Below are positions 45,102 through 54,233 of a stretch of DNA of 64,000 bases, in pieces. The first letter of the stretch is position 1. Every line of letters begins with the position of its first letter. Under the pieces are notes generated by a model. It saw nothing but the letters and a program-made list of their open reading frames with translations, made no database searches and was not told where the DNA came from. The translations under genes and the position numbers were made by a program. Source of the DNA: an uncultured Lachnospiraceae bacterium (GTDB lineage Bacteria; Bacillota; Clostridia; Lachnospirales; Lachnospiraceae); the NCBI GenBank assembly GCA_947625775.1, contig CANQPM010000006.1, positions 141,234 through 205,233 of the forward strand, given 5' to 3'.

Positions 45102-46928
45102 ATGTGCGGAATAGTTGGTTATATTGGAAATAAGGCGGCGGCGCCGATTATTTTGGAGGGGCTGTCCAAGCTTGAATACAGGGGATATGATTCTGCGGGA
45201 ATGGCAGTGTTTGACGGCGAGAGGATACAGATTAAAAAATCAGTAGGGCGTTTAAAGGTGCTTGAGGAGCTTACTCATGGCGGGGCGACTATGCCGGGCA
45301 CGGTGGGGATAGGGCACACCAGATGGGCTACGCATGGCGCGCCCAGCGACGTGAACTCACATCCTCATTACAATGAAAAGGAGACAATCGCGGTAGTCCA
45401 CAACGGCATTATAGAAAATTACCTTCCTTTAAAGGAAAAGATGATTTCCAAGGGCTATAAATTTACGTCAGATACGGATACTGAGGTGCTTGCCCATCTG
45501 ATTGATTATTACTACAAGGGCAATCCGCTTGAGGCAATCACGAAGGTAATGCACCGCGTACAGGGCTCATATGCGCTTGGCATAATGTTTGCCGAGCATC
45601 CCGACCAGATATTCGCAGTCCGCAAGGACAGCCCGCTTATCGTGGGGCAGAACGAGGACGGCTGCTTTATCGCCTCTGACGTGCCTGCCATACTTAAATA
45701 TACGCGTAAGGTTTATTTTATCCAAAATCAGGAGGTCGTGCGCCTGCGCGCTGACCATATGCATTTTTACACGGTTGACGAGGAGGAAATAACAAAGGAG
45801 CCTGTCAGCATTGAGTGGGACGCAGATGCCGCGGAGAAGGGCGGCTATGAGCATTTTATGCTGAAGGAGATGTATGAGCAGCCAAAGACCGTGACCGACA
45901 CGCTGATGCCCAGATTAAAGGACGGAGAAATAGTAATAGAAGAACTCGGAATGAGCGATGACGAGATAAAGGCGGTAAGAAAAATCCACATTGTGGCGTG
46001 CGGTTCAGCCTACCATACGGGCGTTACGGCAAAGTATGTCATAGAGGGCATAGCGCGCATACCCGTTGAGGTTGACGTGGCAAGCGAATTCAGGTACAGA
46101 AACCCGATACTCGAGGAAGGCGCTATGGTAATCGTCATCAGCCAGTCGGGAGAGACGGCTGACACGCTCGCGGCGCTCAGAGAGTCGCAGCAGCTCGGCT
46201 ACAAGGTATTGGGCATAGTAAACGTAGTGGGCAGCTCGATAGCAAGAGAGGCGGACAACGTAATGTACACCTGGGCAGGTCCTGAGATTGCCGTAGCCAC
46301 CACAAAGGCATACAGCGCGCAGCTGATTGCGCTATATCTGCTTGCAATGAAATTCGCTAAGGTAAAGGGTACTGTAAATGATAGCGAGTTTGCGTCTATG
46401 ATTAAGGATTTAAAGCGCCTGCCCGACCAGATAGAGCTGCTGCTGTCAAACAAGGGGAGAATACAGCGATTCGCCAACAGATATATAGGCGCCAAGGACG
46501 TGTTCTTTATAGGGCGGGGAATTGACTATGCCATATCAATGGAGGGCTCGCTGAAATTAAAGGAGATATCGTATATCCATTCGGAGGCGTATGCCGCGGG
46601 CGAACTGAAACACGGCACAATCTCTCTTATTGAAAAGGGCACGCTTGTAGCCGCAGTCGCGACGCAGGATAATCTTTTCCAGAAGACGCTCAGCAATATG
46701 GTAGAGGTAAAGGCGAGGGGGGCGTTTGTGCTCGCGGTGACAAACGAAGGCAACACGGACATTGAAAAGGCGGCGGATTATGTTATCTATATCCCGAGGA
46801 CCAATCCGTATTTCACCAATTCGCTGGCGATAATTCCATTACAGCTGTTTGGCTACTATGTAGCCGTAGGCAAGGGCTGCGACGTGGATAAGCCGAGAAA
46901 CCTTGCAAAGTCCGTGACGGTTGAGTAA
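45102..46928 (+). CDS. glmS: Glutamine--fructose-6-phosphate aminotransferase
   Basis: 608 residues, the standard length. After removal of Met the protein starts with the nucleophile cysteine of the Ntn glutaminase domain (MCGIVGYIGNKAAAP). HTRWATHGAPSDVNSHPH, VHNGIIENY and TDTEVLAHL complete that domain. The isomerase half has two SIS domains with ACGSAYHTG, SQSGETADTLAAL, GRGIDYAISMEGSLKLKEISY and EAYAAGELKHG, ending with KPRNLAKSVTVE. It makes glucosamine-6-phosphate, feeding UDP-GlcNAc for peptidoglycan and wall glycans. Unlike many Bacillota, no room exists for a glmS ribozyme: only 72 bp separate it from the upstream gene. Confidence 0.97.
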   Translation: MCGIVGYIGNKAAAPIILEGLSKLEYRGYDSAGMAVFDGERIQIKKSVGRLKVLEELTHGGATMPGTVGIGHTRWATHGAPSDVNSHPHYNEKETIAVVHNGIIENYLPLKEKMISKGYKFTSDTDTEVLAHLIDYYYKGNPLEAITKVMHRVQGSYALGIMFAEHPDQIFAVRKDSPLIVGQNEDGCFIASDVPAILKYTRKVYFIQNQEVVRLRADHMHFYTVDEEEITKEPVSIEWDADAAEKGGYEHFMLKEMYEQPKTVTDTLMPRLKDGEIVIEELGMSDDEIKAVRKIHIVACGSAYHTGVTAKYVIEGIARIPVEVDVASEFRYRNPILEEGAMVIVISQSGETADTLAALRESQQLGYKVLGIVNVVGSSIAREADNVMYTWAGPEIAVATTKAYSAQLIALYLLAMKFAKVKGTVNDSEFASMIKDLKRLPDQIELLLSNKGRIQRFANRYIGAKDVFFIGRGIDYAISMEGSLKLKEISYIHSEAYAAGELKHGTISLIEKGTLVAAVATQDNLFQKTLSNMVEVKARGAFVLAVTNEGNTDIEKAADYVIYIPRTNPYFTNSLAIIPLQLFGYYVAVGKGCDVDKPRNLAKSVTVE

Positions 46929-46977
46929 CAGCATCGGGCATTAGCCCCATTAGGGTTATAAAGATTGTGTGAATATA

Positions 46978-47021
46978 AAAAATACAGGCAGTTTGCTATA
47001 GCGCAAGCCGCCTGTATTTTT
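46978..47021. terminator. Bidirectional terminator between glmS and the GGDEF gene
   Basis: AAAAATACAGGC pairs with GCCTGTATTTTT, extended inward by TTGC and GCAA. A-tract and T-tract on the two sides let it work for both converging transcripts. Confidence 0.8.
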
Positions 47022-47053
47022 GAATATTCCGTCAAAAATAAGCTTTTGCCTTA

Positions 47054-48643
47054 TTACCTTATCGACTTTATCCTTGATGCCTTTTTCAGCCTGCCTTTGT
47101 CGTGGTACATCTCAAGGTCAGCGCGTTTTAAGATGTCCTCATATGAAACGTCGCCCTCGCAGTAGGTTGAGTATCCGCAGGCTATTTCTACCAGAACATC
47201 ATGCCCTTCGCCGTTGTATTCGGTCATTTTGGCATTGAGCTCGTCCTTGAGATACTGTAAGTGCTCGGCGGCGTTCTTTATTTCCACGGCGATAAACTCA
47301 TCGCCCCCTGTCCTGTATAAATTTGAAAATACCTCATTGAGCATTTTTGTCGCCTCGCATATAAGCGTATCGCCGCATGCGTGTCCGAAGGTATCGTTGT
47401 AGTATTTTAGGTTGTTTATGTCAAGGGAGAACAGCGACAGGTCATTGAGGGGTATTTCGTTTATATTGTAGTTGAAAGCGTATCTGTTTCCAACCTGAGT
47501 GAGGCTGTCCGTAAAAGCGATTTTGCGCAGGAGTTTTGAGTGTTTTACCTCAGCCAAATCGGTGATGACGCTGCTTAGGCTCACATAAATCGAGACAATC
47601 AGGTATATGCTTATGCCGAGCTTAGCCATGGTAGTGCTCACGCCTTTAGTCTGGCTGAAAAGATAAAGAACGGCGTTTATAAGGATGCATACCACCATAA
47701 CTATAAACGCGCCCACAAGCAGGGGGTTTCTGTAGCTTTTTCTGTTTTTCACAAGCCTTAGTATGACGAATACCATTTCAACGCCTGAATACAGCAGGAA
47801 TACTGGCAGGGTTTCCGTAAATTCGGCAATGCCTGAGAGCTGCGAAAACGTGATAGCGGCGCAGAGCGCCAAATGAATCCAGAAAAGCATGTTGAAGCGC
47901 AGGCCGTCTGTGATTGTTTCGAGGTAACACATCAGCAGCAGCGGCAGCATTGACAAAAAGAAGTAATATGAAAAATATTGCAGGGCGCTGTAAGGAAAAA
48001 TAAGCTGCGTGAAAAAAAGGTTGTTGTTTGTCCAGAATACAAAGCATAAGCTCAAAAGTCCAAGGTAGAGGCAGTTTTCACTGTGAATGCCATTCTTGAG
48101 CTGCAGCGCAAATATGACGCATAAAATGACGCCGAGCACAAGCATCAGGAAATTGACGGACAAATCAAGCGCCTCGCGCCTTAAAAGCGTCAGGATAACG
48201 CCGCCCGAGCCTCCAAGCAGTATGTCAAATTCCGTGGTGTATTTGCCGTCATAGGCGTAGCGAATTTCGACAGTAAGTGTCCTGCCTATGCTGTTTTCGG
48301 GAATATCTATCATGTGCCATAGTGAACCAGGGCTCATAAGATAGCTGTGCGATTCGCCAAAATGGTAAATGGGCTCGTCGTCAACAAACGCATCCACAAA
48401 CGCATCATAGGCAAAAAAGCAGACTACGTTTCCAAGCATTTCGTCTGTCACAGTGCGGCTTATGGCAACAGTATCCGTAAACTCGCTTGCTTTAAGGCTC
48501 CAGCCGTCGTTAAAGCTTACGGGGTTGTCAAGCTGTATCATATCAGAACTAAGTCCCCCCAGCAAAACGCTCTGAAACAGCAGAAAAGCCGCAAGAATCA
48601 ACAAAATAAAATAATTACGTTTCAGCTTAAATTTTCCAAACAT
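47054..48643 (-). CDS. 7TM receptor-type diguanylate cyclase (GGDEF)
   Basis: 529 residues on the minus strand, starting at ATG 48643 where GAGGT lies nine bases upstream; an upstream in-frame ATG at 48673 is less likely. A signal-anchor helix (about 9-28) is followed by an extracellular beta-rich domain (about 30-170) of the 7TMR-DISMED2 type, with FNDGWSLKASEF and HMIDIPENSIG, then about seven helices (175-380) and a C-terminal GGDEF domain. The active site is intact: GGDEFIAVEI near residue 446, with DSLTQVGNRYAF at the start and YNDTFGHACGD. It makes cyclic di-GMP from GTP in response to an extracellular signal, perhaps a carbohydrate. Confidence 0.9.
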   Translation of the reverse strand: MFGKFKLKRNYFILLILAAFLLFQSVLLGGLSSDMIQLDNPVSFNDGWSLKASEFTDTVAISRTVTDEMLGNVVCFFAYDAFVDAFVDDEPIYHFGESHSYLMSPGSLWHMIDIPENSIGRTLTVEIRYAYDGKYTTEFDILLGGSGGVILTLLRREALDLSVNFLMLVLGVILCVIFALQLKNGIHSENCLYLGLLSLCFVFWTNNNLFFTQLIFPYSALQYFSYYFFLSMLPLLLMCYLETITDGLRFNMLFWIHLALCAAITFSQLSGIAEFTETLPVFLLYSGVEMVFVILRLVKNRKSYRNPLLVGAFIVMVVCILINAVLYLFSQTKGVSTTMAKLGISIYLIVSIYVSLSSVITDLAEVKHSKLLRKIAFTDSLTQVGNRYAFNYNINEIPLNDLSLFSLDINNLKYYNDTFGHACGDTLICEATKMLNEVFSNLYRTGGDEFIAVEIKNAAEHLQYLKDELNAKMTEYNGEGHDVLVEIACGYSTYCEGDVSYEDILKRADLEMYHDKGRLKKASRIKSIR

Positions 48644-48697
48644 TATGTGTACCTCATTGCCGCTCAAAACCATTAGTGCCTTGCCAATACCATTTTA

Positions 48698-48726
48698 CCA
48701 TATGCTTTTTTTAACGTCACTGATTT
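48698..48726 (-). promoter_or_regulatory. Possible promoter of the GGDEF gene
   Basis: On the minus strand, GTGACG and TAAAAT are separated by 17 bp, upstream of the 48643 start. The -35 match is 4 of 6. Confidence 0.35.
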
Positions 48727-48797
48727 TTTAAAAATAAATTAAAAAAATGTAAATAAAAATTAAAGGTTAAGATGAAAAAATAGGCAATTCAAAATGT

Positions 48798-48825
48798 TTG
48801 AAATTATACGGATTTATGTTATACT
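48798..48825 (+). promoter_or_regulatory. Extended -10 promoter before the HtrA-like gene
   Basis: TTGAAA and TATACT with a 16-bp spacer. TG at the right position before TATACT gives an extended -10. It lies 46 bp before the start codon at 48872. Confidence 0.75.
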
Positions 48826-48871
48826 GTTTTAAGATGGGTTTGTACTCTTTTGATAGCTATGGAGGTGCGGT

Positions 48872-50470
48872 ATGGGCAACAAAAAAAGGAAAAAGCCGTC
48901 AGGCATTGTTTCGGCATTCGCGGCCGTCGGCGGCGCAGTTCTAATGGTTACATATTCGATAGCGGGGCAGGCTGTCGCGCTTAAATTTGTGGAGTTTGAC
49001 GAGAACGGAAAGATTGCGGGCTTTAAATCTCCCGTAAAAAATGGCATAACAGATGTTTTTAATCCAAATGCGCCCGCGGAGGAAAGCGGTTCTTTGCAGG
49101 ACAATTCGGCGCAGGGCACTTATCAGGCGCAGAACGGGGAAACGCCTGAAACGCTGCAAAATGAGGAGATGCCGCAAACAGTTGAAACGGCGGAAAAAAA
49201 TAATAATGAAGAACACAGCATAGAGCAGAAGCAGCGCTTTACAGACAATAAAAGTGACAGCTCTGAAAGCGCGCCCAAAAATGATACAAAAAGCGATACC
49301 GCACAGGAGGAAACGCAAAGCACTGATGAACAGACAGAAATACCTGATGAAACCATTCCAGAGGAAACTGAGCAGGACAGCGCGGACACTGACGAAAACG
49401 GCGTAGTAAAGCCATCCTCTGTCAAACGAAAAACCATAGACGACGCAGAATCAGTAGAACAGGCAAAAACAGCCTCCACAGTAGTTTCAGACGTGACGGC
49501 GGTAGTCAGGGCGGCTATGCCGTGCGTGGTATCAATCACAAATGAATACATGGCATACGATTACTGGTACGACGAGATGGTACAGGACGAGGCAAGCGCG
49601 TCAGGCATCATAATCGGCCAGAACGACGACGAGCTTTTGATTGTCACAAATTACCATGTGGTGGAGGACAGCCTTAACCTGTCCGTGCAGTTTATTGACA
49701 CCAGCGAGGTGACAGGGTATATAAAAGGAACTGATCCAGACAGCGATTTGGCTATAGTCAGCGTATTTATTGATGACATAGCAGATGATACGCTCGATTC
49801 GGTAGCCATAGCCGTGCTTGGCGACTCAGACACGCTTGAGGTAGGTGAGCCCGCAATCGCCATAGGCAATTCGCTTGGCTACGGCCAGTCAGTTACCACG
49901 GGCGTAATAAGCGCGCTCAACAGGGAAATTTTTGAGGAAGGCGACGAATACAACCAAGGCAGCCTGATACAGACAGACGCGGCGATAAATCCAGGCAGCT
50001 CAGGCGGAGCGCTGCTCAATTCAAGAGGCGAGGTAATCGGCATAAATTCAAGCAAGATAGCCGATTCAGTCATAGAGGGAATGGGCTACGCAATACCGAT
50101 TTCAAACGCAAAGCCCGTAATAGACGAGCTTGTAAAGCTTGAAACACGCAAAAAAGCAGATGAATCAGAGAGAGGCTTTTTAGGCATATCAGGCGTTGAC
50201 GTGTCGGAATACGCGGCGGAGGACTACGGCATGCCCGAGGGCGTATTCGTAAAAGAGGTAGTAAAGGGCTCGGCAGCAGAAAAGGCAGGCATTATAAAAG
50301 GGGACATTATCACGGAGCTTGACGGCGAGGCGGTAAAAGAGATGGCAAGGCTTCAGAGCATGCTTGAATACTACACGGCAGGGAGCGAGACAGAGGTGAC
50401 AATAGAGCGGTTTGACAGCGGAGAATACCACAAGGAAACAATAACAGCCACGCTTGGGAAAAAAGAATAA
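48872..50470 (+). CDS. HtrA/DegP-like serine protease with PDZ domain
   Basis: 532 residues. A single N-terminal helix (about 10-30) anchors it, followed by a long low-complexity linker rich in Glu, Thr, Ser and Gln (about 60-190). The trypsin-like domain has H262 in TNYHVVED, D292 in DSDLAIVS and the catalytic serine S377 in NPGSSGGALL, an intact triad. A C-terminal PDZ domain (about 425-530) includes RGFLGISGVDVSE and GVFVKEVVKGSAAEKAGI. HtrA proteases degrade misfolded proteins at the cell surface. It has its own promoter and lies 26 bp before clpX, so the two are probably one stress-response transcript. Confidence 0.92.
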   Translation: MGNKKRKKPSGIVSAFAAVGGAVLMVTYSIAGQAVALKFVEFDENGKIAGFKSPVKNGITDVFNPNAPAEESGSLQDNSAQGTYQAQNGETPETLQNEEMPQTVETAEKNNNEEHSIEQKQRFTDNKSDSSESAPKNDTKSDTAQEETQSTDEQTEIPDETIPEETEQDSADTDENGVVKPSSVKRKTIDDAESVEQAKTASTVVSDVTAVVRAAMPCVVSITNEYMAYDYWYDEMVQDEASASGIIIGQNDDELLIVTNYHVVEDSLNLSVQFIDTSEVTGYIKGTDPDSDLAIVSVFIDDIADDTLDSVAIAVLGDSDTLEVGEPAIAIGNSLGYGQSVTTGVISALNREIFEEGDEYNQGSLIQTDAAINPGSSGGALLNSRGEVIGINSSKIADSVIEGMGYAIPISNAKPVIDELVKLETRKKADESERGFLGISGVDVSEYAAEDYGMPEGVFVKEVVKGSAAEKAGIIKGDIITELDGEAVKEMARLQSMLEYYTAGSETEVTIERFDSGEYHKETITATLGKKE

Positions 50471-50496
50471 AACAGGTACGCTATGGGAGGATTACG

Positions 50497-52101
50497 ATGG
50501 CAGAAAACAGAAACGACGACTTAGAATTTTTTGATTCCAATGACAGCACTACCTCTGACAAGGAGGAAAAGACGGCGCAGGGCGGCTCGCGGGATGCGGA
50601 CTACAGTTACGACAAGGAAAGCGAATACGAGGACGTATGCTTTATATGCAGGCGCCCCGAGAGCAAGACGGGCAAAATGTTCAAGCTTCCGAACCATATT
50701 TCGGTATGCTCGGACTGTATGCACAAGACGATGGACACGGTGAGCCAGTTTGACTATCAGGGAATGTTAAATAACACGTCAAATTTTTTTGACAAGGAAA
50801 AAAATCCCAAAAGGCGCTTTCCGAATATCAGCTTTGTGAATATAGCGGATCTGCAGGGTGACGGCGGCATACCAAACCGCCAGAAGCTTAAAAAGAAAAA
50901 GCCAAAGGAAAAAAACGACGAGGCGGTTTTCAACATAAGCAATCTCCCCGCGCCGCACAAGATAAAGGCGCAGCTTGACGATTACGTTGTAGGGCAGGAT
51001 TACGCCAAAAAGGTAATTTCAGTCGCGGTGTACAATCACTACAAGCGCGTCGCCACGGGCACGATGGACGACATCGAGATAGAAAAGTCAAATATTCTGC
51101 TGCTTGGTCCCACAGGCTGCGGAAAGACATATATGGTAAAGACGCTCGCAAGGCTTCTCGACGTGCCTCTTGCGATAGCTGACGCGACCTCGCTCACGGA
51201 GGCGGGCTACATAGGCGACGATATCGAGTCGGTAATTTCCAAGCTCCTTACAGCCGCGGACAACGACGTGGAGAAGGCAGAACAGGGCATAGTCTTTATC
51301 GACGAGATAGACAAGATTGCCAAAAAGAAGAACACGACATCGCGCGACGTAAGCGGCGAGTCAGTGCAGCAGGGCATGTTAAAGCTTCTCGAGGGCGCTG
51401 ACGTGGAGGTGCCTGTCGGCGCAAACAGCAAAAATGCCATGGTGCCGCTCACCACGATAAACACAAGAAACATACTCTTTATATGCGGCGGCGCTTTCCC
51501 CGATTTGGAGGAGATAATCAAGCAGCGCCTTACAAAGCAGTCCTCAATCGGCTTTAACGCCGAGCTCAAAGACGCCTTTGACAAGGAGGCAAACATTCTC
51601 AAAAAGGTGACTGTGGAGGACATCAGGAAATTTGGCATGATACCTGAGTTTATCGGGCGTCTTCCGATTATATGCCCGATGGACAGCCTTACAAAGGAGA
51701 GCTATGTAAAGATTTTAAAGGAGCCGAAAAATGCCATTTTAAAGCAGTACCAAAAGCTTCTGGAGCTTGACGAGGTAAAGCTTGTGTTTGACGACAGCGC
51801 GCTTTTGGCGATAGCGGATAAGGCTATGGAGCGCGATACGGGGGCGCGTGCGCTGCGCGCCATTATTGAGGAATTTATGCTCGACATAATGTATGAAATC
51901 CCCAAAGACGATAATATAGGCGAAGTGACGATTACAGGCGACTACATAAATGGCACGGGCGGACCGATTATTGAGATAAGAAGCGAGAAGCCGCATAAAA
52001 GCGGACAGGTAAATGATGAGGCGCAAAAGCTTGAACAAAAGCCTGAGCCACCCAAGCCTGAGCCCGAAAAACCCAAGGAGTACAATTTCTATGAGTTTTA
52101 A
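50497..52101 (+). CDS. clpX: ClpX-type AAA+ unfoldase
   Basis: 534 residues, longer than the usual 410-430 because of an acidic N-terminal extension (about 45 residues) and a C-terminal tail rich in Pro, Glu and Lys. The zinc-binding domain is intact (CFIC and CSDC, 19 residues between). Walker A GPTGCGKT, EAGYIGDDIES (pore loop GYIG), Walker B IVFIDEIDKI, the ClpP-binding IGF tripeptide in SSIGFNAE, and the sensor region DTGARALRAIIEEF are present. ClpX unfolds substrates for ClpP in the cytoplasm. No clpP or tig adjoins it, unlike most Bacillota, and htrA lies upstream, so it may be a second, specialised copy. Confidence 0.92.
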   Translation: MAENRNDDLEFFDSNDSTTSDKEEKTAQGGSRDADYSYDKESEYEDVCFICRRPESKTGKMFKLPNHISVCSDCMHKTMDTVSQFDYQGMLNNTSNFFDKEKNPKRRFPNISFVNIADLQGDGGIPNRQKLKKKKPKEKNDEAVFNISNLPAPHKIKAQLDDYVVGQDYAKKVISVAVYNHYKRVATGTMDDIEIEKSNILLLGPTGCGKTYMVKTLARLLDVPLAIADATSLTEAGYIGDDIESVISKLLTAADNDVEKAEQGIVFIDEIDKIAKKKNTTSRDVSGESVQQGMLKLLEGADVEVPVGANSKNAMVPLTTINTRNILFICGGAFPDLEEIIKQRLTKQSSIGFNAELKDAFDKEANILKKVTVEDIRKFGMIPEFIGRLPIICPMDSLTKESYVKILKEPKNAILKQYQKLLELDEVKLVFDDSALLAIADKAMERDTGARALRAIIEEFMLDIMYEIPKDDNIGEVTITGDYINGTGGPIIEIRSEKPHKSGQVNDEAQKLEQKPEPPKPEPEKPKEYNFYEF

Positions 52102-52741
52102 TATAAAGGAGCTAAAATGCTTTGAGCGCCCTCCCAAATTTAAAAAGCGAATGGTATTGATGATGGCGGGGGTAGTGGCGATGGGATTTGGGCTTTCGAT
52201 TCTGCGTCTGCTCAGCTTTGGCACTGATCCCTGCTCATGCTTTACGCAGGGCGTAGAAAAACATCTGCCATTTAGCTTTGGCACCTGCCAGCTTTTGTGC
52301 CATCTTGTGACTTTCGCGTTTGTAATAAAGCTCGACATCAGCAAAATAGGCTTTGGCACTGTCGGAAATATGCTCTTTTTGGGTTATATATCGGATTTTT
52401 TCCAGTGGCTTTGGGCGCATGCGTTGCCTGACGGCTTTTTTGAAATTACAGCCATAAGGTACGTGGTTCTGCTGCCGACGCTTGCCGTGTTTTTGATTGG
52501 AGCGGCGGCGTATATGTGCGCGGGACTTGGCTCCTCGCCTTATGACGCCCTGCCGTTTATTATATCAGGCTATGTAAAGCGCTTTTCATTTAAGACAGTG
52601 CGCATACTTTGGGATGTGGCGTTTATGATAGGCGGTTTTGTGCTTGGAGGCGATGTCGGCATAGTCACGATTGCCGTAGCGTTCTTCTTAGGTCCTGTTA
52701 TTACATGGGTGCAGAAAAAGATGGAGGTGCTTATCGCGTAA
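52091..52741 (+). CDS. YczE/YyaS/YitT family membrane protein
   Basis: 216 residues from ATG 52091, which has AAGGAG about nine bases upstream within the end of clpX; the genes overlap by 11 bp. Five or so helices are predicted, with MGFGLSILRLLSFGTDPCSCFTQGV, SKIGFGTVGNM, GLGSSPYDALPF and GGDVGIVTIAVAFFLGPVITW, the pattern of the YczE/YitT family. The internal resemblance of GTDPCS and GLGSSPYD fits its duplicated fold. Function is not established for the family. Overlap with clpX suggests co-expression. Confidence 0.8.
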   Translation: MSFNIKELKCFERPPKFKKRMVLMMAGVVAMGFGLSILRLLSFGTDPCSCFTQGVEKHLPFSFGTCQLLCHLVTFAFVIKLDISKIGFGTVGNMLFLGYISDFFQWLWAHALPDGFFEITAIRYVVLLPTLAVFLIGAAAYMCAGLGSSPYDALPFIISGYVKRFSFKTVRILWDVAFMIGGFVLGGDVGIVTIAVAFFLGPVITWVQKKMEVLIA

Positions 52742-53569
52742 ATGACAGAGCTTGAGGAATACTACAACAAATTCAGCGAGGAGAAGCGCCTCGGTTCGCG
52801 CCACGGACAGGTAGAGTACCGCGTCTCAATGGAATATATCCATAAATATCTTGCCGAATGTGAAGCCGCAGATGACAGCGCGGGGCAAAGCGTAAAACGC
52901 GAAAAATCTGAAATCAAGGTGCTGGACATAGGCGCAGGCACAGGCCGCTACAGCATAGCGCTTGCGGAGGAAGGCTATGACGTGACAGCCGTAGAGCTTG
53001 TGAAATACAATCTTGGCATACTAAAGCAAAAATCAGACAAGGTAAAAGCGTTTCAGGGCAACGCCCTCAGGCTTAAAAAGCTTGAAAGCGGCTGTTTTGA
53101 CGTCACGCTCCTTTTTGGCCCTATGTACCATCTTTTTTCCGCCGAGGATAAGCTTTGCGCCCTAAACGAGGCAAAGCGCGTCACAAAGCCAGGCGGCGTA
53201 ATCCTTGCCGCGTATTGTATGAACGAATACAGCGTGATAACATATGCGTTTAAGGAAAGGCATATACTTGAATGTATGTCCCAAAACCGCCTGACATCTG
53301 ATTTTCATACAGTTTCAGAGCCTAAAGAGCTTTACGATTATGTGCGCATAGAGGATATAGACGCGCTCAATGCGGCGGCAGGGTTAGAGCGGATAAAGAT
53401 AATTTCGCCCGACGGAGCGGCAAATTATATCAGACCGTTTTTAAACCAGCTTTCAGATGAGGAATTTGAGATTTTCATACAATACCAGCTTTCAGTCTGC
53501 GAGCGCCAGGATCTAATCGGGGCGGGTGCGCATACGGTTGATATTCTGCGGTGTGGCAAACCCAATTAA
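52742..53569 (+). CDS. Class I SAM-dependent methyltransferase
   Basis: 275 residues, starting directly after the stop of the previous gene. Motif I is VLDIGAGTGRYSIALAEEGYDV, then AVELVKYN (acidic end of beta 2), FQGNALRL, and the motif IV/post-I segment FDVTLLFGPMYHLFS; GGVILAAYCMN follows. The fold is clear but nothing identifies the substrate, which could be small molecule, lipid or RNA. No membrane segment is seen. Co-transcription with clpX and the YczE-like gene is likely from the close spacing. Confidence 0.85.
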   Translation: MTELEEYYNKFSEEKRLGSRHGQVEYRVSMEYIHKYLAECEAADDSAGQSVKREKSEIKVLDIGAGTGRYSIALAEEGYDVTAVELVKYNLGILKQKSDKVKAFQGNALRLKKLESGCFDVTLLFGPMYHLFSAEDKLCALNEAKRVTKPGGVILAAYCMNEYSVITYAFKERHILECMSQNRLTSDFHTVSEPKELYDYVRIEDIDALNAAAGLERIKIISPDGAANYIRPFLNQLSDEEFEIFIQYQLSVCERQDLIGAGAHTVDILRCGKPN

Positions 53570-53583
53570 TGTATTTAAAATAA

Positions 53584-53605
53584 TGTAAAAAATAAATTTT
53601 TTACA
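53584..53605. repeat. Palindromic AT-rich element, copy 3
   Basis: A near-perfect palindrome with arms TGTAAAAAAT and ATTTTTTACA around AA. It lies 15 bp after the methyltransferase stop and 27 nt before the ATG at 53632, again followed by AATGGAGGATTAATATG. It can act as a terminator hairpin for the upstream gene, an operator, or both. Confidence 0.55.
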
Positions 53606-53631
53606 CTGTGCATCAAGAATGGAGGATTAAT

Positions 53632-54102
53632 ATGAAGGAAGATATGTTTGCTCCGTATTATTTGAAAATAGCCAATCAGTTAAACAGTATAATACCAGTG
53701 GAGTGGTATGATTTAGTGTTATACGGAGAGGAACTGGGAGATAATCGGACAGCACAGTTTTATTTTAGGACAGAAGAAAACGGTGATTATATCCGTGGAG
53801 GGAAAATTCCCGATTTGTATGGCGTTGCTCAAAATATATATTTAGGCTTGATGTCAGAATTATATTTACAGATTAAGGAATTAAAGCAGGAGTTTTTGCG
53901 GCAGGGGCTGGCAGAATGGAAAACAATGACATTTTGGCTGGATTGCAATTTTAAGTTTAAAACAGAATTTTCATACTATATAGATATGAAAACGGGAAGC
54001 TATGAGAGAGGCATATATTGGGCTTATAAAACATTGGGAATAGTGCCGCAGGACAGTTTTGGAAAAAGCGTATTAGATGAATATCTTTCTGCAAAGGAAT
54101 AG
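53632..54102 (+). CDS. YezG-family (DUF600) immunity/antitoxin-like protein
   Basis: 156 residues from ATG 53632, preceded by GGAGGATTAAT; a longer frame from 53608 is not needed. The N-terminal pattern, YYLKIANQLNSIIPVEWYD followed by LYGEELGDN and FYFRTEENGDY, resembles the YezG antitoxin that protects Bacillus from the YeeF polymorphic nuclease toxin. No toxin or polymorphic-toxin gene adjoins it, so it would be an orphan immunity protein. It is lower in GC than the genes before it, consistent with lateral arrival. Cytoplasmic; no membrane segment. Confidence 0.65.
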   Translation: MKEDMFAPYYLKIANQLNSIIPVEWYDLVLYGEELGDNRTAQFYFRTEENGDYIRGGKIPDLYGVAQNIYLGLMSELYLQIKELKQEFLRQGLAEWKTMTFWLDCNFKFKTEFSYYIDMKTGSYERGIYWAYKTLGIVPQDSFGKSVLDEYLSAKE

Positions 54103-54233
54103 TATTGCCTGTTTCGGACTGGAATTTGACAGCTGCAGGTTCTGTAAACTGTCCTGGAGGTATTTGCTGGAAATGGCATAAAAGACCAGATAAAATAACA
54201 ATATGGATTTAATAAGGAGGGGCGTTTGGTATC

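Noticed and set aside
45029..45102. glmS ribozyme upstream of glmS
   Set aside because: Only 72 bp separate glmS from the previous gene and most of it is a 27-nt hairpin; the ribozyme needs well over 100 nt and its core is not visible.
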